Below are positions 36,495-46,737 of a stretch of DNA of 64,000 nt, one piece after another. This DNA is from Enterobacter wuhouensis (GTDB lineage: Bacteria > Pseudomonadota > Gammaproteobacteria > Enterobacterales > Enterobacteriaceae): contig NZ_SJOO01000001.1 of assembly GCF_004331265.1 (NCBI RefSeq), forward strand, positions 248,001-312,000, in the 5' to 3' direction. The position numbers were made by a program, and so were the translations under genes. Position 1 is the stretch's first letter, and every line of letters starts with the position of its first letter. Below the pieces are notes generated by a model, which was given only the letters and a program-made list of their open reading frames with translations, had not been told where the DNA came from and did not search any database.

Positions 36495-37751
36495 ATGACC
36501 CTATTAGCACTCGGCATCAACCACAAAACGGCCCCGGTTTCACTGCGAGAACGCGTTACGTTTTCGCCGGATACGCTCGACCTGGCGCTGGACAGCCTGC
36601 TTGCACAGCCCATGGTGCAGGGTGGGGTGGTGCTCTCGACGTGCAACCGTACCGAACTGTATTTAAGCGTGGAAGAGCAGGACAACCTGCACGAAGCGTT
36701 AATCCGCTGGCTATGCGACTACCACAACCTCAACGAAGAAGAGCTGCGCAACAGCCTGTACTGGCATCAGGATAACGATGCGGTCAGCCATCTGATGCGC
36801 GTGGCCAGCGGCCTCGATTCGCTGGTGCTCGGCGAGCCGCAAATTCTCGGTCAGGTGAAAAAAGCCTTTGCTGATTCGCAAAAAGGCCACCTGAAGGCCA
36901 GCGAGCTGGAACGTATGTTCCAGAAGTCCTTCTCCGTGGCGAAGCGTGTGCGAACCGAAACCGACATTGGTGCCAGTGCGGTTTCTGTTGCTTTCGCAGC
37001 CTGCACCCTTGCGCGTCAAATCTTTGAATCTCTGTCGACCGTCACCGTGCTGCTGGTGGGAGCGGGCGAAACCATCGAGCTTGTGGCGCGCCATCTGCGC
37101 GAGCACAAGGTGAAAAAGATGGTTATCGCTAACCGTACCCGCGAACGTGCGCAGGTGCTGGCGGACGAGGTGGGCGCAGAGGTCATTGCGCTGAGCGACA
37201 TTGATGAACGCCTGAAAGAGGCAGACATCATCATCAGCTCTACCGCCAGCCCGCTGCCGATTATCGGCAAAGGGATGGTGGAGCGCGCGTTAAAATCCCG
37301 TCGTAACCAGCCGATGCTGCTGGTCGATATCGCCGTCCCGCGCGATGTTGAACCGGAAGTGGGCAAGTTGGCTAACGCCTACCTTTACAGCGTGGACGAC
37401 CTGCAAAGCATCATTTCGCACAACCTTGCCCAGCGTAAAGCGGCAGCGGTGCAGGCGGAAACGATTGTCGAGCAGGAAACCAGCGAGTTTATGGCCTGGC
37501 TGCGCGCGCAAAGCGCCAGCGAGACTATCCGCGAGTATCGCGGACAGGCGGAGCAGGTGCGTGAAGAACTGACCGCCAAAGCGCTGGCTGCCCTCGATCA
37601 GGGCGGCGACGCACACGCGATTATGCAGGATCTGGCACGGAAACTGACCAATCGCCTGATCCATGCCCCAACCAAATCTCTTCAGCAGGCAGCCCGAGAC
37701 GGGGATGATGAACGCCTGACTATTCTGCGCAACAGCCTCGGGCTGGAATAG
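36495..37751 (+). CDS. hemA: Glutamyl-tRNA reductase
   Basis: First committed enzyme of C5-type tetrapyrrole synthesis, reducing Glu-tRNA(Glu) to glutamate-1-semialdehyde. 418 residues, as in E. coli. The catalytic Cys50 is in [14 protein letters not shown]-binding [16 protein letters not shown] and IANRTRERA follow, and a C-terminal dimerisation helix ends the protein. The degron-like N-terminus [15 protein letters not shown], through which E. coli HemA is proteolysed when haem is sufficient, is conserved. It starts the hemA-prfA-prmC-sirB2-sirB1-kdsA unit. Confidence 0.98.
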   Translation: MTLLALGINHKTAPVSLRERVTFSPDTLDLALDSLLAQPMVQGGVVLSTCNRTELYLSVEEQDNLHEALIRWLCDYHNLNEEELRNSLYWHQDNDAVSHLMRVASGLDSLVLGEPQILGQVKKAFADSQKGHLKASELERMFQKSFSVAKRVRTETDIGASAVSVAFAACTLARQIFESLSTVTVLLVGAGETIELVARHLREHKVKKMVIANRTRERAQVLADEVGAEVIALSDIDERLKEADIIISSTASPLPIIGKGMVERALKSRRNQPMLLVDIAVPRDVEPEVGKLANAYLYSVDDLQSIISHNLAQRKAAAVQAETIVEQETSEFMAWLRAQSASETIREYRGQAEQVREELTAKALAALDQGGDAHAIMQDLARKLTNRLIHAPTKSLQQAARDGDDERLTILRNSLGLE

Positions 37752-37792
37752 CGCTCAATACCCATTTTCTATTACAAGGTGCCTTTACGCCC

Positions 37793-38875
37793 ATGAAGCC
37801 TTCTATCGTCGCCAAACTGGAAGCTCTGCACGAGCGCCATGAAGAAGTCCAGGCGCTGCTCGGCGATGCCGGGACTATTGCGGACCAGGAACGTTTTCGC
37901 GCGCTGTCGCGTGAGTACGCGCAGTTAAGTGATGTTTCAAAATGCTTTACCGACTGGCGACAGGTCCAGGACGATATCGAAACCGCGCAGATGATGCTCG
38001 ACGACCCTGAAATGCGCGAAATGGCGCAGGAAGAGCTGCAGGAAGCAAAAGCGCGCGCGGAAGAGATGGAGCAGCAGCTCCAGGTGCTTCTTCTGCCGAA
38101 AGATCCTGACGACGAACGTAACGCGTTTGTGGAAGTTCGCGCCGGGACGGGCGGTGACGAAGCCGCGCTCTTTGCCGGCGATCTGTTCCGCATGTACAGC
38201 CGCTACGCTGAAGCGCGCCGCTGGCGCGTGGAGATCATGAGCGCCAACGAAGGCGAGCACGGCGGTTTCAAAGAGGTTATCGCCAAGATCAGCGGCGACG
38301 GCGTGTATGGTCGCCTGAAGTTCGAATCCGGCGGTCACCGCGTGCAGCGCGTGCCTGCCACGGAATCACAGGGACGCATTCACACCTCGGCCTGTACGGT
38401 TGCGGTGATGCCTGAGCTGCCCGAAGCGGAACTGCCGGATATTAACCCGGCGGATCTGCGTATTGATACCTTCCGCTCCTCCGGCGCGGGCGGTCAGCAC
38501 GTTAACACCACCGACTCCGCCATCCGTATTACGCACCTGCCAACCGGCATTGTGGTGGAGTGTCAGGACGAACGTTCCCAGCACAAAAACAAAGCCAAGG
38601 CGCTTTCCGTGCTCGGCGCGCGAATCCGTGCGGCAGAAGTGGCGAAGCGCCAGCAGGCGGAAGCCTCTACTCGCCGTAACCTGCTCGGCAGCGGCGATCG
38701 TAGCGACCGTAACCGTACCTATAACTTCCCGCAGGGCCGCGTAACCGACCACCGCATCAACCTGACGCTGTACCGTCTGGATGAAGCGATGGAGGGCAAG
38801 CTCGATATGCTGATTGAGCCTATCGTGCAGGAATACCAGGCCGACCAGCTGGCGGCGCTGTCCGAGCAGGAATAA
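37793..38875 (+). CDS. prfA: Peptide chain release factor 1
   Basis: Terminates translation at UAA and UAG. 360 residues. The tripeptide anticodon PAT is in [13 protein letters not shown] (about 186-188), and the GGQ peptidyl-hydrolysis loop is in [15 protein letters not shown] (about 233-235), whose Gln is the target of PrmC encoded next. Its stop and the prmC start share a base (TAATG). Confidence 0.98.
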   Translation: MKPSIVAKLEALHERHEEVQALLGDAGTIADQERFRALSREYAQLSDVSKCFTDWRQVQDDIETAQMMLDDPEMREMAQEELQEAKARAEEMEQQLQVLLLPKDPDDERNAFVEVRAGTGGDEAALFAGDLFRMYSRYAEARRWRVEIMSANEGEHGGFKEVIAKISGDGVYGRLKFESGGHRVQRVPATESQGRIHTSACTVAVMPELPEAELPDINPADLRIDTFRSSGAGGQHVNTTDSAIRITHLPTGIVVECQDERSQHKNKAKALSVLGARIRAAEVAKRQQAEASTRRNLLGSGDRSDRNRTYNFPQGRVTDHRINLTLYRLDEAMEGKLDMLIEPIVQEYQADQLAALSEQE

Positions 38876-39705
38876 TGGATTTTCAACACTGGTTACGCCA
38901 TGCCGCCAGTGCGCTTTCTGAGAGTGAGAGCCCGAAGCGCGACGCCGAAATTTTGCTGGAGTACGTCACGGGAAAAGCCCGTACGTACCTGCTGGCTTTC
39001 GGTGAAACCGAGCTGACCGCCGAACAGCAGGCGCAGCTTGACGCATTGCTGCTCCGCCGTAAAACGGGCGAACCGGTGGCGCATCTGGTCGGCGAGCGTG
39101 AGTTTTGGTCGCTTCCGCTGTACGTCTCGGCGGCGACGCTGATCCCACGCCCGGACACCGAGTGTCTGGTGGAGCAGGCGCTGGGGCGCCTGCCCGACGC
39201 GGGCTGCAGTATTCTCGATCTCGGGACCGGCACGGGGGCTATCGCGCTGGCGCTGGCCAGCGAGCGGCCAGACTGCACGGTGACGGCGGTGGACGTAATG
39301 CCCGACGCGGTGGCGCTCGCGCAGCGTAACGTGGAACGCCTCGGGCTTCGTAACGTGACGGTTCTGCAAAGCAGCTGGTTTACCGCGCTTGAGAACCGCG
39401 CGTTTGCGATGATTGTTAGCAACCCGCCCTACATCAACGAAGATGACCCGCACCTTGCGCAGGGGGATGTTCGTTTTGAGCCGCTCACCGCGCTGGTAGC
39501 CGCCAATGCGGGTTTGGCCGATCTTGACCATATTGTGACAATGTCACGTACACATCTGCTTCCCGGCGGCTGGCTGCTGGTGGAACACGGCTGGACGCAG
39601 GGTGAAGCCGTGCGCGCGCTGTTTACGAAGGCAGGTTACGCCGCGGTGGAAACCTGCCGCGATTACGGCGGCAACGAACGCCTGACGCTGGGGCAGTGGG
39701 CATGA
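38875..39705 (+). CDS. prmC: Release factor glutamine methyltransferase
   Basis: SAM-dependent N5-glutamine methyltransferase of the GGQ motif in RF1 and RF2. 276 residues. SAM site DLGTGTGA at 115-122 and catalytic NPPY at 183-186 (VSNPPYINED). The N-terminal helical domain recognises the release factor. Coupled to prfA by TAATG and to sirB2 by ATGA. Confidence 0.97.
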   Translation: MDFQHWLRHAASALSESESPKRDAEILLEYVTGKARTYLLAFGETELTAEQQAQLDALLLRRKTGEPVAHLVGEREFWSLPLYVSAATLIPRPDTECLVEQALGRLPDAGCSILDLGTGTGAIALALASERPDCTVTAVDVMPDAVALAQRNVERLGLRNVTVLQSSWFTALENRAFAMIVSNPPYINEDDPHLAQGDVRFEPLTALVAANAGLADLDHIVTMSRTHLLPGGWLLVEHGWTQGEAVRALFTKAGYAAVETCRDYGGNERLTLGQWA

Positions 39706-40094
39706 GCCTGTTTAGCGTGCTGATTACGGTGCACCTGATCTCCGTTGCGCTGACCATCGGCTTTTTCATCGTCCGCTACGGGTGGCGTTACAGCAATAAC
39801 CCGCTGATCGACGCCCGCTGGGTGCGCATAGCACCGCATTGTATCGACACGGTGCTGTTCCTTTCCGGCGCAGGGTTAATGTGGAAGACCGGCTATCTGC
39901 CATTTACTGATAAAGGCGCATGGCTGACTGAAAAGCTGTTTGGCGTTATCATCTACATCGTTTTGGGTTTTATCGCGCTTGGGCGTCGTCGTCCGCGCAG
40001 CCAGCAGACCGGTTTCATCGCCTTTCTGCTGGGTCTGGTGGTGCTGTACATCATCATTAAACTCGCCACCACAAGAATACCGTTACTGGGGTAA
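39702..40094 (+). CDS. sirB2: SirB2 family inner-membrane protein
   Basis: 130-residue protein with four predicted membrane segments, matching the SirB family (LFSVLITVHLISVALTIGFFIVRYGWRY, LPFTDKGAWLTEKLFGVIIYIVLGFIALG, VLYIIIKLATTRIPLLG). ATG 39702 overlaps the prmC stop as ATGA; a start two codons upstream is also in frame. The name comes from a Salmonella invasion-regulator screen; its function is unknown. Confidence 0.93.
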   Translation: MSLFSVLITVHLISVALTIGFFIVRYGWRYSNNPLIDARWVRIAPHCIDTVLFLSGAGLMWKTGYLPFTDKGAWLTEKLFGVIIYIVLGFIALGRRRPRSQQTGFIAFLLGLVVLYIIIKLATTRIPLLG

Positions 40095-40097
40095 GTC

Positions 40098-40907
40098 ATG
40101 AGGTCCTTAGCCGATTTCGAATTTAATAAAGTGCCGCTTTGCGATGGCATGATCCTGATTTCGGAGATGATCCGCGACGATTTTACGTCGCAGTACGTCT
40201 ACGATGAGCTGGAAAGCCTGGTCAGCCTGGCGCGCGAAGAGATCAACGAGGCGCGTCCGCAGGACTGGCAGCTTGAAAAGCTGATTGAGCTTTTCTACGG
40301 CGAATGGGGTTTCTGCGATACGCGCGGCGTGTATCGCCTGTCAGACGCATTATGGCTGGACCAGGTCTTAAAAAATCGTCAGGGCAGCGCGGTTGCGCTG
40401 GGATCCATTCTGCTGTGGGTTGCGAACCGTTTGGATATTCCGCTGGTGCCGGTGATTTTCCCGACGCAGATGATCCTGCGCGCGGAGTGGTTGGACGGCG
40501 AAATGTGGTTAATCAACCCGTTTAACGGCGACACGCTGGATGAGCACACGCTGGACGTCTGGCTGAAAGGCAACATCAGCCCGGTGGCAGAGCTGTTTAA
40601 CGAAGATCTCGACGAGGCGGATAACGCGGAAGTGATCCGCAAGCTGCTGGATACGCTGAAATCAGCGCTGATGGAAGAGCGTCAGATGGAGCTGGCGCTG
40701 CGGGCCAGTGAGGTGCTGCTGCAGTTTAATCCGGAAGATCCGTACGAAATTCGCGATCGCGGCCTGATCTATGCCCAGCTCGACTGCGAGCACGTGGCGC
40801 TGAATGATTTGAGCTATTTCGTCGAGCAGTGCCCGGAAGATCCGATCAGCGAAATGATCCGCGCGCAGATTACCGCTATCTCGCACAAACAAATTACACT
40901 GCATTAA
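40098..40907 (+). CDS. sirB1: SirB1 family protein (transglutaminase-like and TPR domains)
   Basis: 269 residues. The N-terminal part belongs to the SirB1/YchA transglutaminase-like group (FYGEWGFCDTRGVYRLSDALWLDQVLKNRQGSAVALGSILLWVANRLDIPL), and the C-terminal 80 residues resemble tetratricopeptide repeats (LALRASEVLLQFNPEDPYEIRDRGLIYAQLDCEHVALNDLSYFVEQCPEDP). No enzyme activity is established. It lies three bases after sirB2 and 36 bases before kdsA. Confidence 0.93.
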   Translation: MRSLADFEFNKVPLCDGMILISEMIRDDFTSQYVYDELESLVSLAREEINEARPQDWQLEKLIELFYGEWGFCDTRGVYRLSDALWLDQVLKNRQGSAVALGSILLWVANRLDIPLVPVIFPTQMILRAEWLDGEMWLINPFNGDTLDEHTLDVWLKGNISPVAELFNEDLDEADNAEVIRKLLDTLKSALMEERQMELALRASEVLLQFNPEDPYEIRDRGLIYAQLDCEHVALNDLSYFVEQCPEDPISEMIRAQITAISHKQITLH

Positions 40908-40934
40908 TCTTAATTCCGATTCACACCTGAATAA

Positions 40935-41798
<864 letters not shown>

Positions 41799-41806
41799 TA
41801 AAAAAA

Positions 41807-41827
41807 CCCGCTTCGGCGGGTTTTTTT
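41807..41827 (+). terminator. Intrinsic terminator after kdsA
   Basis: CCCGC-TTCG-GCGGG with a UUCG tetraloop, followed by seven T, 9 bases after the stop; an A run precedes it. Confidence 0.92.
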
Positions 41828-41838
41828 ATGGGTTTATT

Positions 41839-41868
41839 GCCGGGTGCGCTGCGCTTACCCGGCCTACA
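41839..41868. repeat. REP-like palindrome between kdsA and chaA
   Basis: GCCGGGT (41839-41845) with ACCCGGC (41857-41863) and the tail CTAC, in the gap between convergent genes. It is the inverse-oriented counterpart of the unit at 7576. Confidence 0.65.
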
Positions 41869-41911
41869 ATACCCGTTGGCCCTGCAAGCGAAGCGCCGCT
41901 GGGCAAAAAGG

Positions 41912-43012
41912 CTACGCAAATATCGTCATCAGATACGCAATAAACAAGGCCATATGCGCCGCGCCGTTCAGCACGTTGGTACGCCCGGTGGAGAACGAAA
42001 TCTGGCACAGCAGCAGCGACGCCACCATCACAATCATCTCAGGCGCGCCCAGCGCAAACTGCAGGTCGTTGCCGGTCATAAAGGCAATCAGCGTCACCAC
42101 CGGAACGGTCAGCGATATGGTCGCCAGTACGGAGCCGAAGAACAGGTTCATTGCGCGCTGCACCTGATTGTTCAGCACCGCTTTCAGTGCGCCCAGACCT
42201 TCAGGTGACAGGATAAGCAACGCAACCAGGAAGCCGGTAAACGCCACCGGCGCATTCAGCTCGGTTAACAGCGTCTCCAGCGGATTGGCGTTCATCTTGG
42301 TGACGGCGATAACCGCAACCAGATGCACAATCAGCCAGACGGTGTGCCACGCGCTGCTGTGGGCTGACGGCTTGCCGTGGTGCGGGTCATCGTCGTCGCC
42401 GTCATCTTCATGCTCGTAAACAAACAGGCTCTGGTGCGTTTTGGTTTGAATCAGCAGGAACACGCCGTACATGGCGGCAGAAATCAGCGCGACCAGCAGG
42501 GCCTGACCGGTGGTGAAATTTGCGCCCGGCAGCGCCATGGGGAACACAAGCACGATAATAGCCAGCGGAAACAGGGCAATCAGGTACTGCTTAATACCAA
42601 ACAGGTTCATGTACTGGGTCGCGAATTTGCGTCCGCCCAGTAAAAGAGAGAAGCCGACCAGACCGCCGGTGACGATCATAATGATGGAGTAGAGCGTGTC
42701 GCGCATCAGCGTCGGCGCGGCATCCCCGGTGGCCATCAGCGCGGAAATCAGGCTGACTTCAAGAATAACAACGGAAAGGCTGAGAATTAACGATCCGTAC
42801 GGTTCGCCCAGGCGGTGGGCCAGAACATCGGCATGGCGAACGACGCTAAAGGCGCTGGTTAAAATACCCACCAAAGCAAGAATATTGATACCGACCACCA
42901 CTGGCAGTGACTGACTGCTTCCCCAGAAGACCAGCACAGCCAGTGCCAGAACCGGGAAAATGAGCGACGTCTCCTTGTGGCGGGTTTTTACCGCCTCATG
43001 TGCTGCTGTCAT
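41912..43012 (-). CDS. chaA: Sodium-potassium/proton antiporter ChaA
   Basis: CaCA-family cation/proton antiporter, 366 residues from ATG 43012 (MTAAHEAVKTRHKE), equal to E. coli ChaA. The two alpha-repeat motifs (GEPYGSLILSLSVVILEVSLIS and TGFLVALLILSPEGLGALKAVLNN) carry the acidic residues of the ion path. An acidic loop HEDDGDDDDPHHGK lies between the halves. It expels Na+, K+ and Ca2+ at alkaline pH. Confidence 0.96.
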   Translation of the reverse strand: MTAAHEAVKTRHKETSLIFPVLALAVLVFWGSSQSLPVVVGINILALVGILTSAFSVVRHADVLAHRLGEPYGSLILSLSVVILEVSLISALMATGDAAPTLMRDTLYSIIMIVTGGLVGFSLLLGGRKFATQYMNLFGIKQYLIALFPLAIIVLVFPMALPGANFTTGQALLVALISAAMYGVFLLIQTKTHQSLFVYEHEDDGDDDDPHHGKPSAHSSAWHTVWLIVHLVAVIAVTKMNANPLETLLTELNAPVAFTGFLVALLILSPEGLGALKAVLNNQVQRAMNLFFGSVLATISLTVPVVTLIAFMTGNDLQFALGAPEMIVMVASLLLCQISFSTGRTNVLNGAAHMALFIAYLMTIFA

Positions 43013-43282
43013 GTGCTTCTCCATCAATGCAGGTAATTGTAATTATAGATAGAATTTTGAGGTCATTAAACTAACAGATCTCTGTTTAATACCGTTGAAT
43101 GTTTACTTAATTTTACCGTTAAGAGGATATTCTTATTCTAATAGTTATAAAAGGCATTTATTGATTAATAAACATTAAATAACAATCAATTATCTTATTG
43201 GTTTGCGCATAATTCAAATCACCCTGGCACACTGCCGCATCGTCGACCACACTTATCTCTTTAGCAAAAAGAGAGGTTATCG
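43013..43282. other. AT-rich chaA-chaB intergenic region
   Basis: 270 bases, markedly AT-rich, between divergent genes. AACAGA-TC-TCTGTT (43073-43086) is a 14-base palindrome of unknown role. I see no ldr/rdl toxin-antitoxin repeat, which some E. coli strains carry in this neighbourhood, and no RNA gene. Confidence 0.5.
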
Positions 43283-43513
43283 ATGCCCTACAAAACGAAA
43301 CGTGAATTACCCGATAGCGTACAGCACGTGCTTCCCGCCCATGCGCAGGATATCTACAAAGAAGCCTTTAACAGCGCCTGGGATCAATACAAAGATAAGG
43401 ACGACCGACGCGATGACGCCAGCCGCGAAGAGACCGCGCACAAAGTCGCCTGGGCCGCAGTTAAGCATGACTATGAAAAAGGAGACGACGATAAATGGCA
43501 TAAAAAGAAATAG
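43283..43513 (+). CDS. chaB: ChaB family protein
   Basis: 76-residue basic protein, the same length as E. coli ChaB and almost identical (MPYKTKRELPDSVQHVLPAHAQDIYKEAFNSA..., GDDDKWHKK). It has a small three-helix fold. It was described as a regulator of ChaA, but the evidence is thin. GAGAGG lies before the ATG. It is followed by chaC in the same direction. Confidence 0.95.
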   Translation: MPYKTKRELPDSVQHVLPAHAQDIYKEAFNSAWDQYKDKDDRRDDASREETAHKVAWAAVKHDYEKGDDDKWHKKK

Positions 43514-43690
43514 CCGCCACATAATGAGCTGCCTCAATTTTGACTTTTCAGGCGGTTGAACTTCCGCTGTATTGCAACTGGTCTGTGAATTGCTTATCGT
43601 TATTTCACTGCTGGGAAAATGACCAGCACATAATGTCGGGAAGGCGAATTACAGATGTCGCAAGGAAGCATGCAGTGGCGGAGGTGTAAT

Positions 43691-44374
43691 GTGTTAACGC
43701 GTGATTTCTTAATGAAGGCAGATTGTAAGACGGCATTTGGTGCTATTGAGGAATCGCTCCTCTGGTCGGCTGAACAACGTGCGGCGTCGCTTGCCGCCAC
43801 GCTTGCCTGCCGCCCGGACGCTGGTCCGGTATGGATTTTTGGCTACGGTTCGCTGATGTGGAACCCGGCCCTCGAGTTTGTTGAATCGGCAACGGGCACG
43901 CTCCCTGGCTGGCATCGCGCCTTTTGCCTGCGCCTGACCGCCGGACGCGGCAGCGCGTGCCAGCCGGGACGCATGCTTGCACTGAAAGAGGGCGGACGCA
44001 CCACGGGCGTCGCTTACCGCCTGCCGGATGCGACGCTGGAAGACGAGCTAACGCTGCTCTGGAAGCGCGAAATGATCACCGGCTGCTATATGCCGACCTG
44101 GTGCAAGCTGGAGCTGGACGACGGTCGCACCGTGAATGCGCTGGTGTTCATTATGGACCCGCGCCATCCGCTGTACGAAGCGGATACCCGCACGCAGGTG
44201 ATTGCTCCCCTCATTGCGGCCGCAAGCGGGCCGCTCGGCACCAACGCGCAGTATCTTTTCTCCCTCGATCAGGAGCTGACGCGCCTTGGCATGAAGGACG
44301 ATTGTCTGAATGAGCTGGTGACGAAGGTGAAGGCCCTGCTGGAAGGAAACCTGATGCGTCCAGGCTTTGCCTGA
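43691..44374 (+). CDS. chaC: Glutathione-specific gamma-glutamylcyclotransferase
   Basis: Breaks down glutathione to 5-oxoproline and Cys-Gly. 227 residues from a GTG at 43691 with GGAGG six bases upstream; the frame extended to ATG 43655 adds a segment not in the family. Gamma-GCT motif GYGSL is at 51-55 and the catalytic Glu127 is in WKREMITGCY. A GTG start with a strong ribosome site decides the gene's 5' end. It is named for its place beside chaAB and is not itself an ion transporter. Confidence 0.95.
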   Translation: MLTRDFLMKADCKTAFGAIEESLLWSAEQRAASLAATLACRPDAGPVWIFGYGSLMWNPALEFVESATGTLPGWHRAFCLRLTAGRGSACQPGRMLALKEGGRTTGVAYRLPDATLEDELTLLWKREMITGCYMPTWCKLELDDGRTVNALVFIMDPRHPLYEADTRTQVIAPLIAAASGPLGTNAQYLFSLDQELTRLGMKDDCLNELVTKVKALLEGNLMRPGFA

Positions 44375-44378
44375 CGCG

Positions 44379-44407
44379 ACGCCCGGCTGCGTTAACAGAC
44401 CGGGCGT
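44379..44407. repeat. Inverted repeat between chaC and the DUF1883-like gene
   Basis: ACGCCCGG (44379-44386) pairs with CCGGGCGT (44400-44407) over a 13-base loop. There is no T run, so it may be a degenerate REP unit or a weak bidirectional end for the convergent genes. Confidence 0.5.
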
Positions 44408-44412
44408 GAGCT

Positions 44413-44652
44413 TTATGCCGCAACGTAGCTGACGGAATGTTCAAGTGACTGGCTGTGGCTGTCGATCAGAACGTCCCACGTGCCGGTATAGGGCACGGTC
44501 AGCCACGCCTTATCGTCCTGCACGGTCAGAATATCCGCCTGCGTATGCTTCTGCGCTTTCGAACTCATCAGATGAATGCGACAGCGCTCTGAGCAACGTA
44601 CTACCACCGTATCCCCGCCAAACAGCTTCAAACTTGTTTTAACCAGTGCCAT
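44413..44652 (-). CDS. Small DUF1883-like protein
   Basis: 79 residues, no signal peptide. It is a predicted beta-rich domain (TVVVRCSERCRIHLMSS, KAWLTVPYTGTWDVLIDSHSQSLEHSVSYV) whose pattern of a proline-glycine-tryptophan strand followed by V-x-I-D resembles DUF1883 domains, which can accompany TIR or other effector domains. GGGGT lies six bases before its ATG. It converges with chaC and is unlike anything at this place in E. coli. Function unknown; the family link is tentative. Confidence 0.6.
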   Translation of the reverse strand: MALVKTSLKLFGGDTVVVRCSERCRIHLMSSKAQKHTQADILTVQDDKAWLTVPYTGTWDVLIDSHSQSLEHSVSYVAA

Positions 44653-44846
44653 ATTTTACCCCGTAGTTTTTGCCCATCCCGAGCGTGATATTGTTCACAA
44701 TTCGCTCATGGCATAACACCAAAGGGGAGAGGGTGGGATGCTGATTTTGATCAAAAAATGGCATAACGTTTAAACAAAAATGACAAAATGCCTGAAAGCA
44801 TTCAGCTGACGCGCGTTTACCCTGCTAAACGCGCGCCGAAAGAAAA

Positions 44847-46631
44847 TTAAATGCGGAAATGACCGGCGGTCTCAGCAAGGTCGCCCGCCTGACTCTGCAG
44901 CGCGCTGGCCGCGGCAGCTGACTGCACCACCAGTTCGGCGTTCTGCTGCACCATGCGGTCAAGGTGCGTTACCGCGTGGTTGATCTCGTGAATGCCTTTC
45001 ATCTGCTCGCGGGTGGCAATCGAGATCTCACGCATAATCCCGGAGACGCTACCGATGCTGGAGCGGATCTCATCCATGCTTTCTCCGGCCAGATGCACGT
45101 AGCGCGAACCCGTTGCCACGCTGTCGGTTGTGGAATCGATAAGGGATTTGATCTCTTTCGCCGCCTGAGCGCTGCGGCTGGCGAGGTTTCGCACTTCGCC
45201 AGCCACCACCGCAAATCCGCGCCCCTGCTCGCCCGCCCGCGCGGCTTCCACCGAGGCGTTCAGCGCCAGGATATTGGTCTGGAAGGCAATGCCGTCAATC
45301 ACGCTGGTAATATCGCCGATTTTCGCCGACGCCACCTCAATCGACTGCATGGTGCTGATGGCCTGAGAAACAACCTCTCCCCCGCGCGAGGCTGCCGCAG
45401 AGGCTTTGCTTGCCTGATCGTTGGCTTGCGCCGCAGACTCGTTTGACTGGGTAACGGAGGCGGTGATCTCCTCCACGGCACTGGCCGTTTCACGCAGGCT
45501 GGAGGCCGCCTGTTCCGTACGTCCCGAGAGATCCTGGTTCCCGGCGGCAATCTCACGCGCGGCATTTTTCACCGAGGCGCTGGCATCGCGCAGCTGCACC
45601 ATCACCACCGACAGCTTGTCGCTGAAGGCGTTGAAAGCCTGCGCAATCTGCGCCACCTCGTCTTCGCCGTGGTCAGGTAGACGCTGCGACAGATCGTTGG
45701 TGCCGTTGGCAATATTGTTCATTGCGTCGCGGATTTCGGATAAACGCTTCAGCAGGCGGGCGATCAGAACGTGAACAACAGCACCGCTTAGCAGAGCGAG
45801 GATCGCCAGCGACAGCGCGGAGGCTTTCAGCAGCGAGCGCATGCCGGACGTCGCGTCATTACTGTCGAGCGCAACCACCAGCAGCCAGTGCGTGCCAGGC
45901 ACGGCGGTGGCAATGAAGGTTTTCTCCGCCCCGCTGAACGTCCCGTCGACCGGATGACCGCTTTTCAGCGCGGCAAAGTCCGTACCCCTGAGGGTTTCAG
46001 AGAAAGGTTTAAGCGTCAGCGCCGGATCGCTGGCGGCAATCACGGTGCCGTCGCTGTCGAGGAGCAGCCCGCTGCTTGCCGGCGTCGGGTGAATACCGCG
46101 CACGTTAGCCACCACGCTATCCATCGCGACATCACCAGCGACGACTGCCTTCAGCGAACCGTTCTCTTTTACCGGTACGGCAAAGGTCACCACCAGCTTA
46201 CCGGTTCCGGCATCGACGTATGGCGCGGTCACCACCGGACCATCGCTGCTCACCGCCTGCTGATACCAGGGGCGGATGGTGGGATCGTAATCTGCAGGCA
46301 CGCCGGCAGGATCGGAAAATTTCGCCGTTTTGCCGGCATAGCCGACGTAGACGTTGGTAAATCCTCCCGCCTGGGCAAGCTGCTTAAACACCGGAACCGG
46401 ATCGTCGCTCAGCGCAACGCTCTGGGCGGAGGCAATCACGGTCATTTTAGCGTTTACCCAGTCCGCAATCGCCATGTTATGGCTTGCGCTGGTGCTGGTC
46501 AGAATATCGCGCTGCGACTGCTGGTTGTCCTGGCGTGTGACCTGGAAGTTTATAACGGTGTTAAGAAGAAGGGCGACGATCAGGCAGCCTGTCGTCGCAG
46601 CAATGATACGAGCACGAATCGATCTGAACAT
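44847..46631 (-). CDS. Methyl-accepting chemotaxis protein (dCache sensor)
   Basis: 594-residue transmembrane chemoreceptor. Membrane segment 1 is at about 9-29. A periplasmic dCache-type double PAS sensor covers about 35-275, with WYQQAVSSDGPVVTAPYVDAGTGKLVVTFAVPV, the fold that binds amino acids and organic acids. Membrane segment 2 is at about 275-297, then HAMP (RLLKRLSEIRDAMNNIANGTNDLSQRLPDHGEDEV) and the signalling hairpin with the conserved tip VIDGIAFQTNILALNASVEAARAGEQGRGFAVVAGEVRNLASRSAQAAKEI. There is no C-terminal NWETF-type CheR pentapeptide; the protein ends ETAGHFRI. A sigma-28-like promoter lies upstream. The ligand is unknown. Confidence 0.92.
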   Translation of the reverse strand: MFRSIRARIIAATTGCLIVALLLNTVINFQVTRQDNQQSQRDILTSTSASHNMAIADWVNAKMTVIASAQSVALSDDPVPVFKQLAQAGGFTNVYVGYAGKTAKFSDPAGVPADYDPTIRPWYQQAVSSDGPVVTAPYVDAGTGKLVVTFAVPVKENGSLKAVVAGDVAMDSVVANVRGIHPTPASSGLLLDSDGTVIAASDPALTLKPFSETLRGTDFAALKSGHPVDGTFSGAEKTFIATAVPGTHWLLVVALDSNDATSGMRSLLKASALSLAILALLSGAVVHVLIARLLKRLSEIRDAMNNIANGTNDLSQRLPDHGEDEVAQIAQAFNAFSDKLSVVMVQLRDASASVKNAAREIAAGNQDLSGRTEQAASSLRETASAVEEITASVTQSNESAAQANDQASKASAAASRGGEVVSQAISTMQSIEVASAKIGDITSVIDGIAFQTNILALNASVEAARAGEQGRGFAVVAGEVRNLASRSAQAAKEIKSLIDSTTDSVATGSRYVHLAGESMDEIRSSIGSVSGIMREISIATREQMKGIHEINHAVTHLDRMVQQNAELVVQSAAAASALQSQAGDLAETAGHFRI

Positions 46632-46662
46632 AAGTGAAATACCTGCGGTGTTGTTTCCATGC

Positions 46663-46690
46663 CTATCGGCACGCGCGCAGGTAAACTTGA
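46663..46690 (-). promoter_or_regulatory. Sigma-28 (FliA) like promoter of the chemoreceptor gene
   Basis: Read on the minus strand: TCAAGTTT, 12 bases, GCCGATAG. Both boxes match the consensus in 7 of 8 positions, but the spacer is one base longer than the usual 11. It is about 32 bases before the start codon. It fits a gene of the chemotaxis regulon. Confidence 0.65.
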
Positions 46691-46737
46691 TGCTGAAACC
46701 GCGTCCATAAGAAAATAATATTTTTACGGGTTTACTA

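Noticed and set aside
43013..43282. ldr/rdl type I toxin-antitoxin repeats near chaA
   Set aside because: E. coli can carry these nearby, but neither the 35-residue Ldr sequence nor tandem repeats are visible here.
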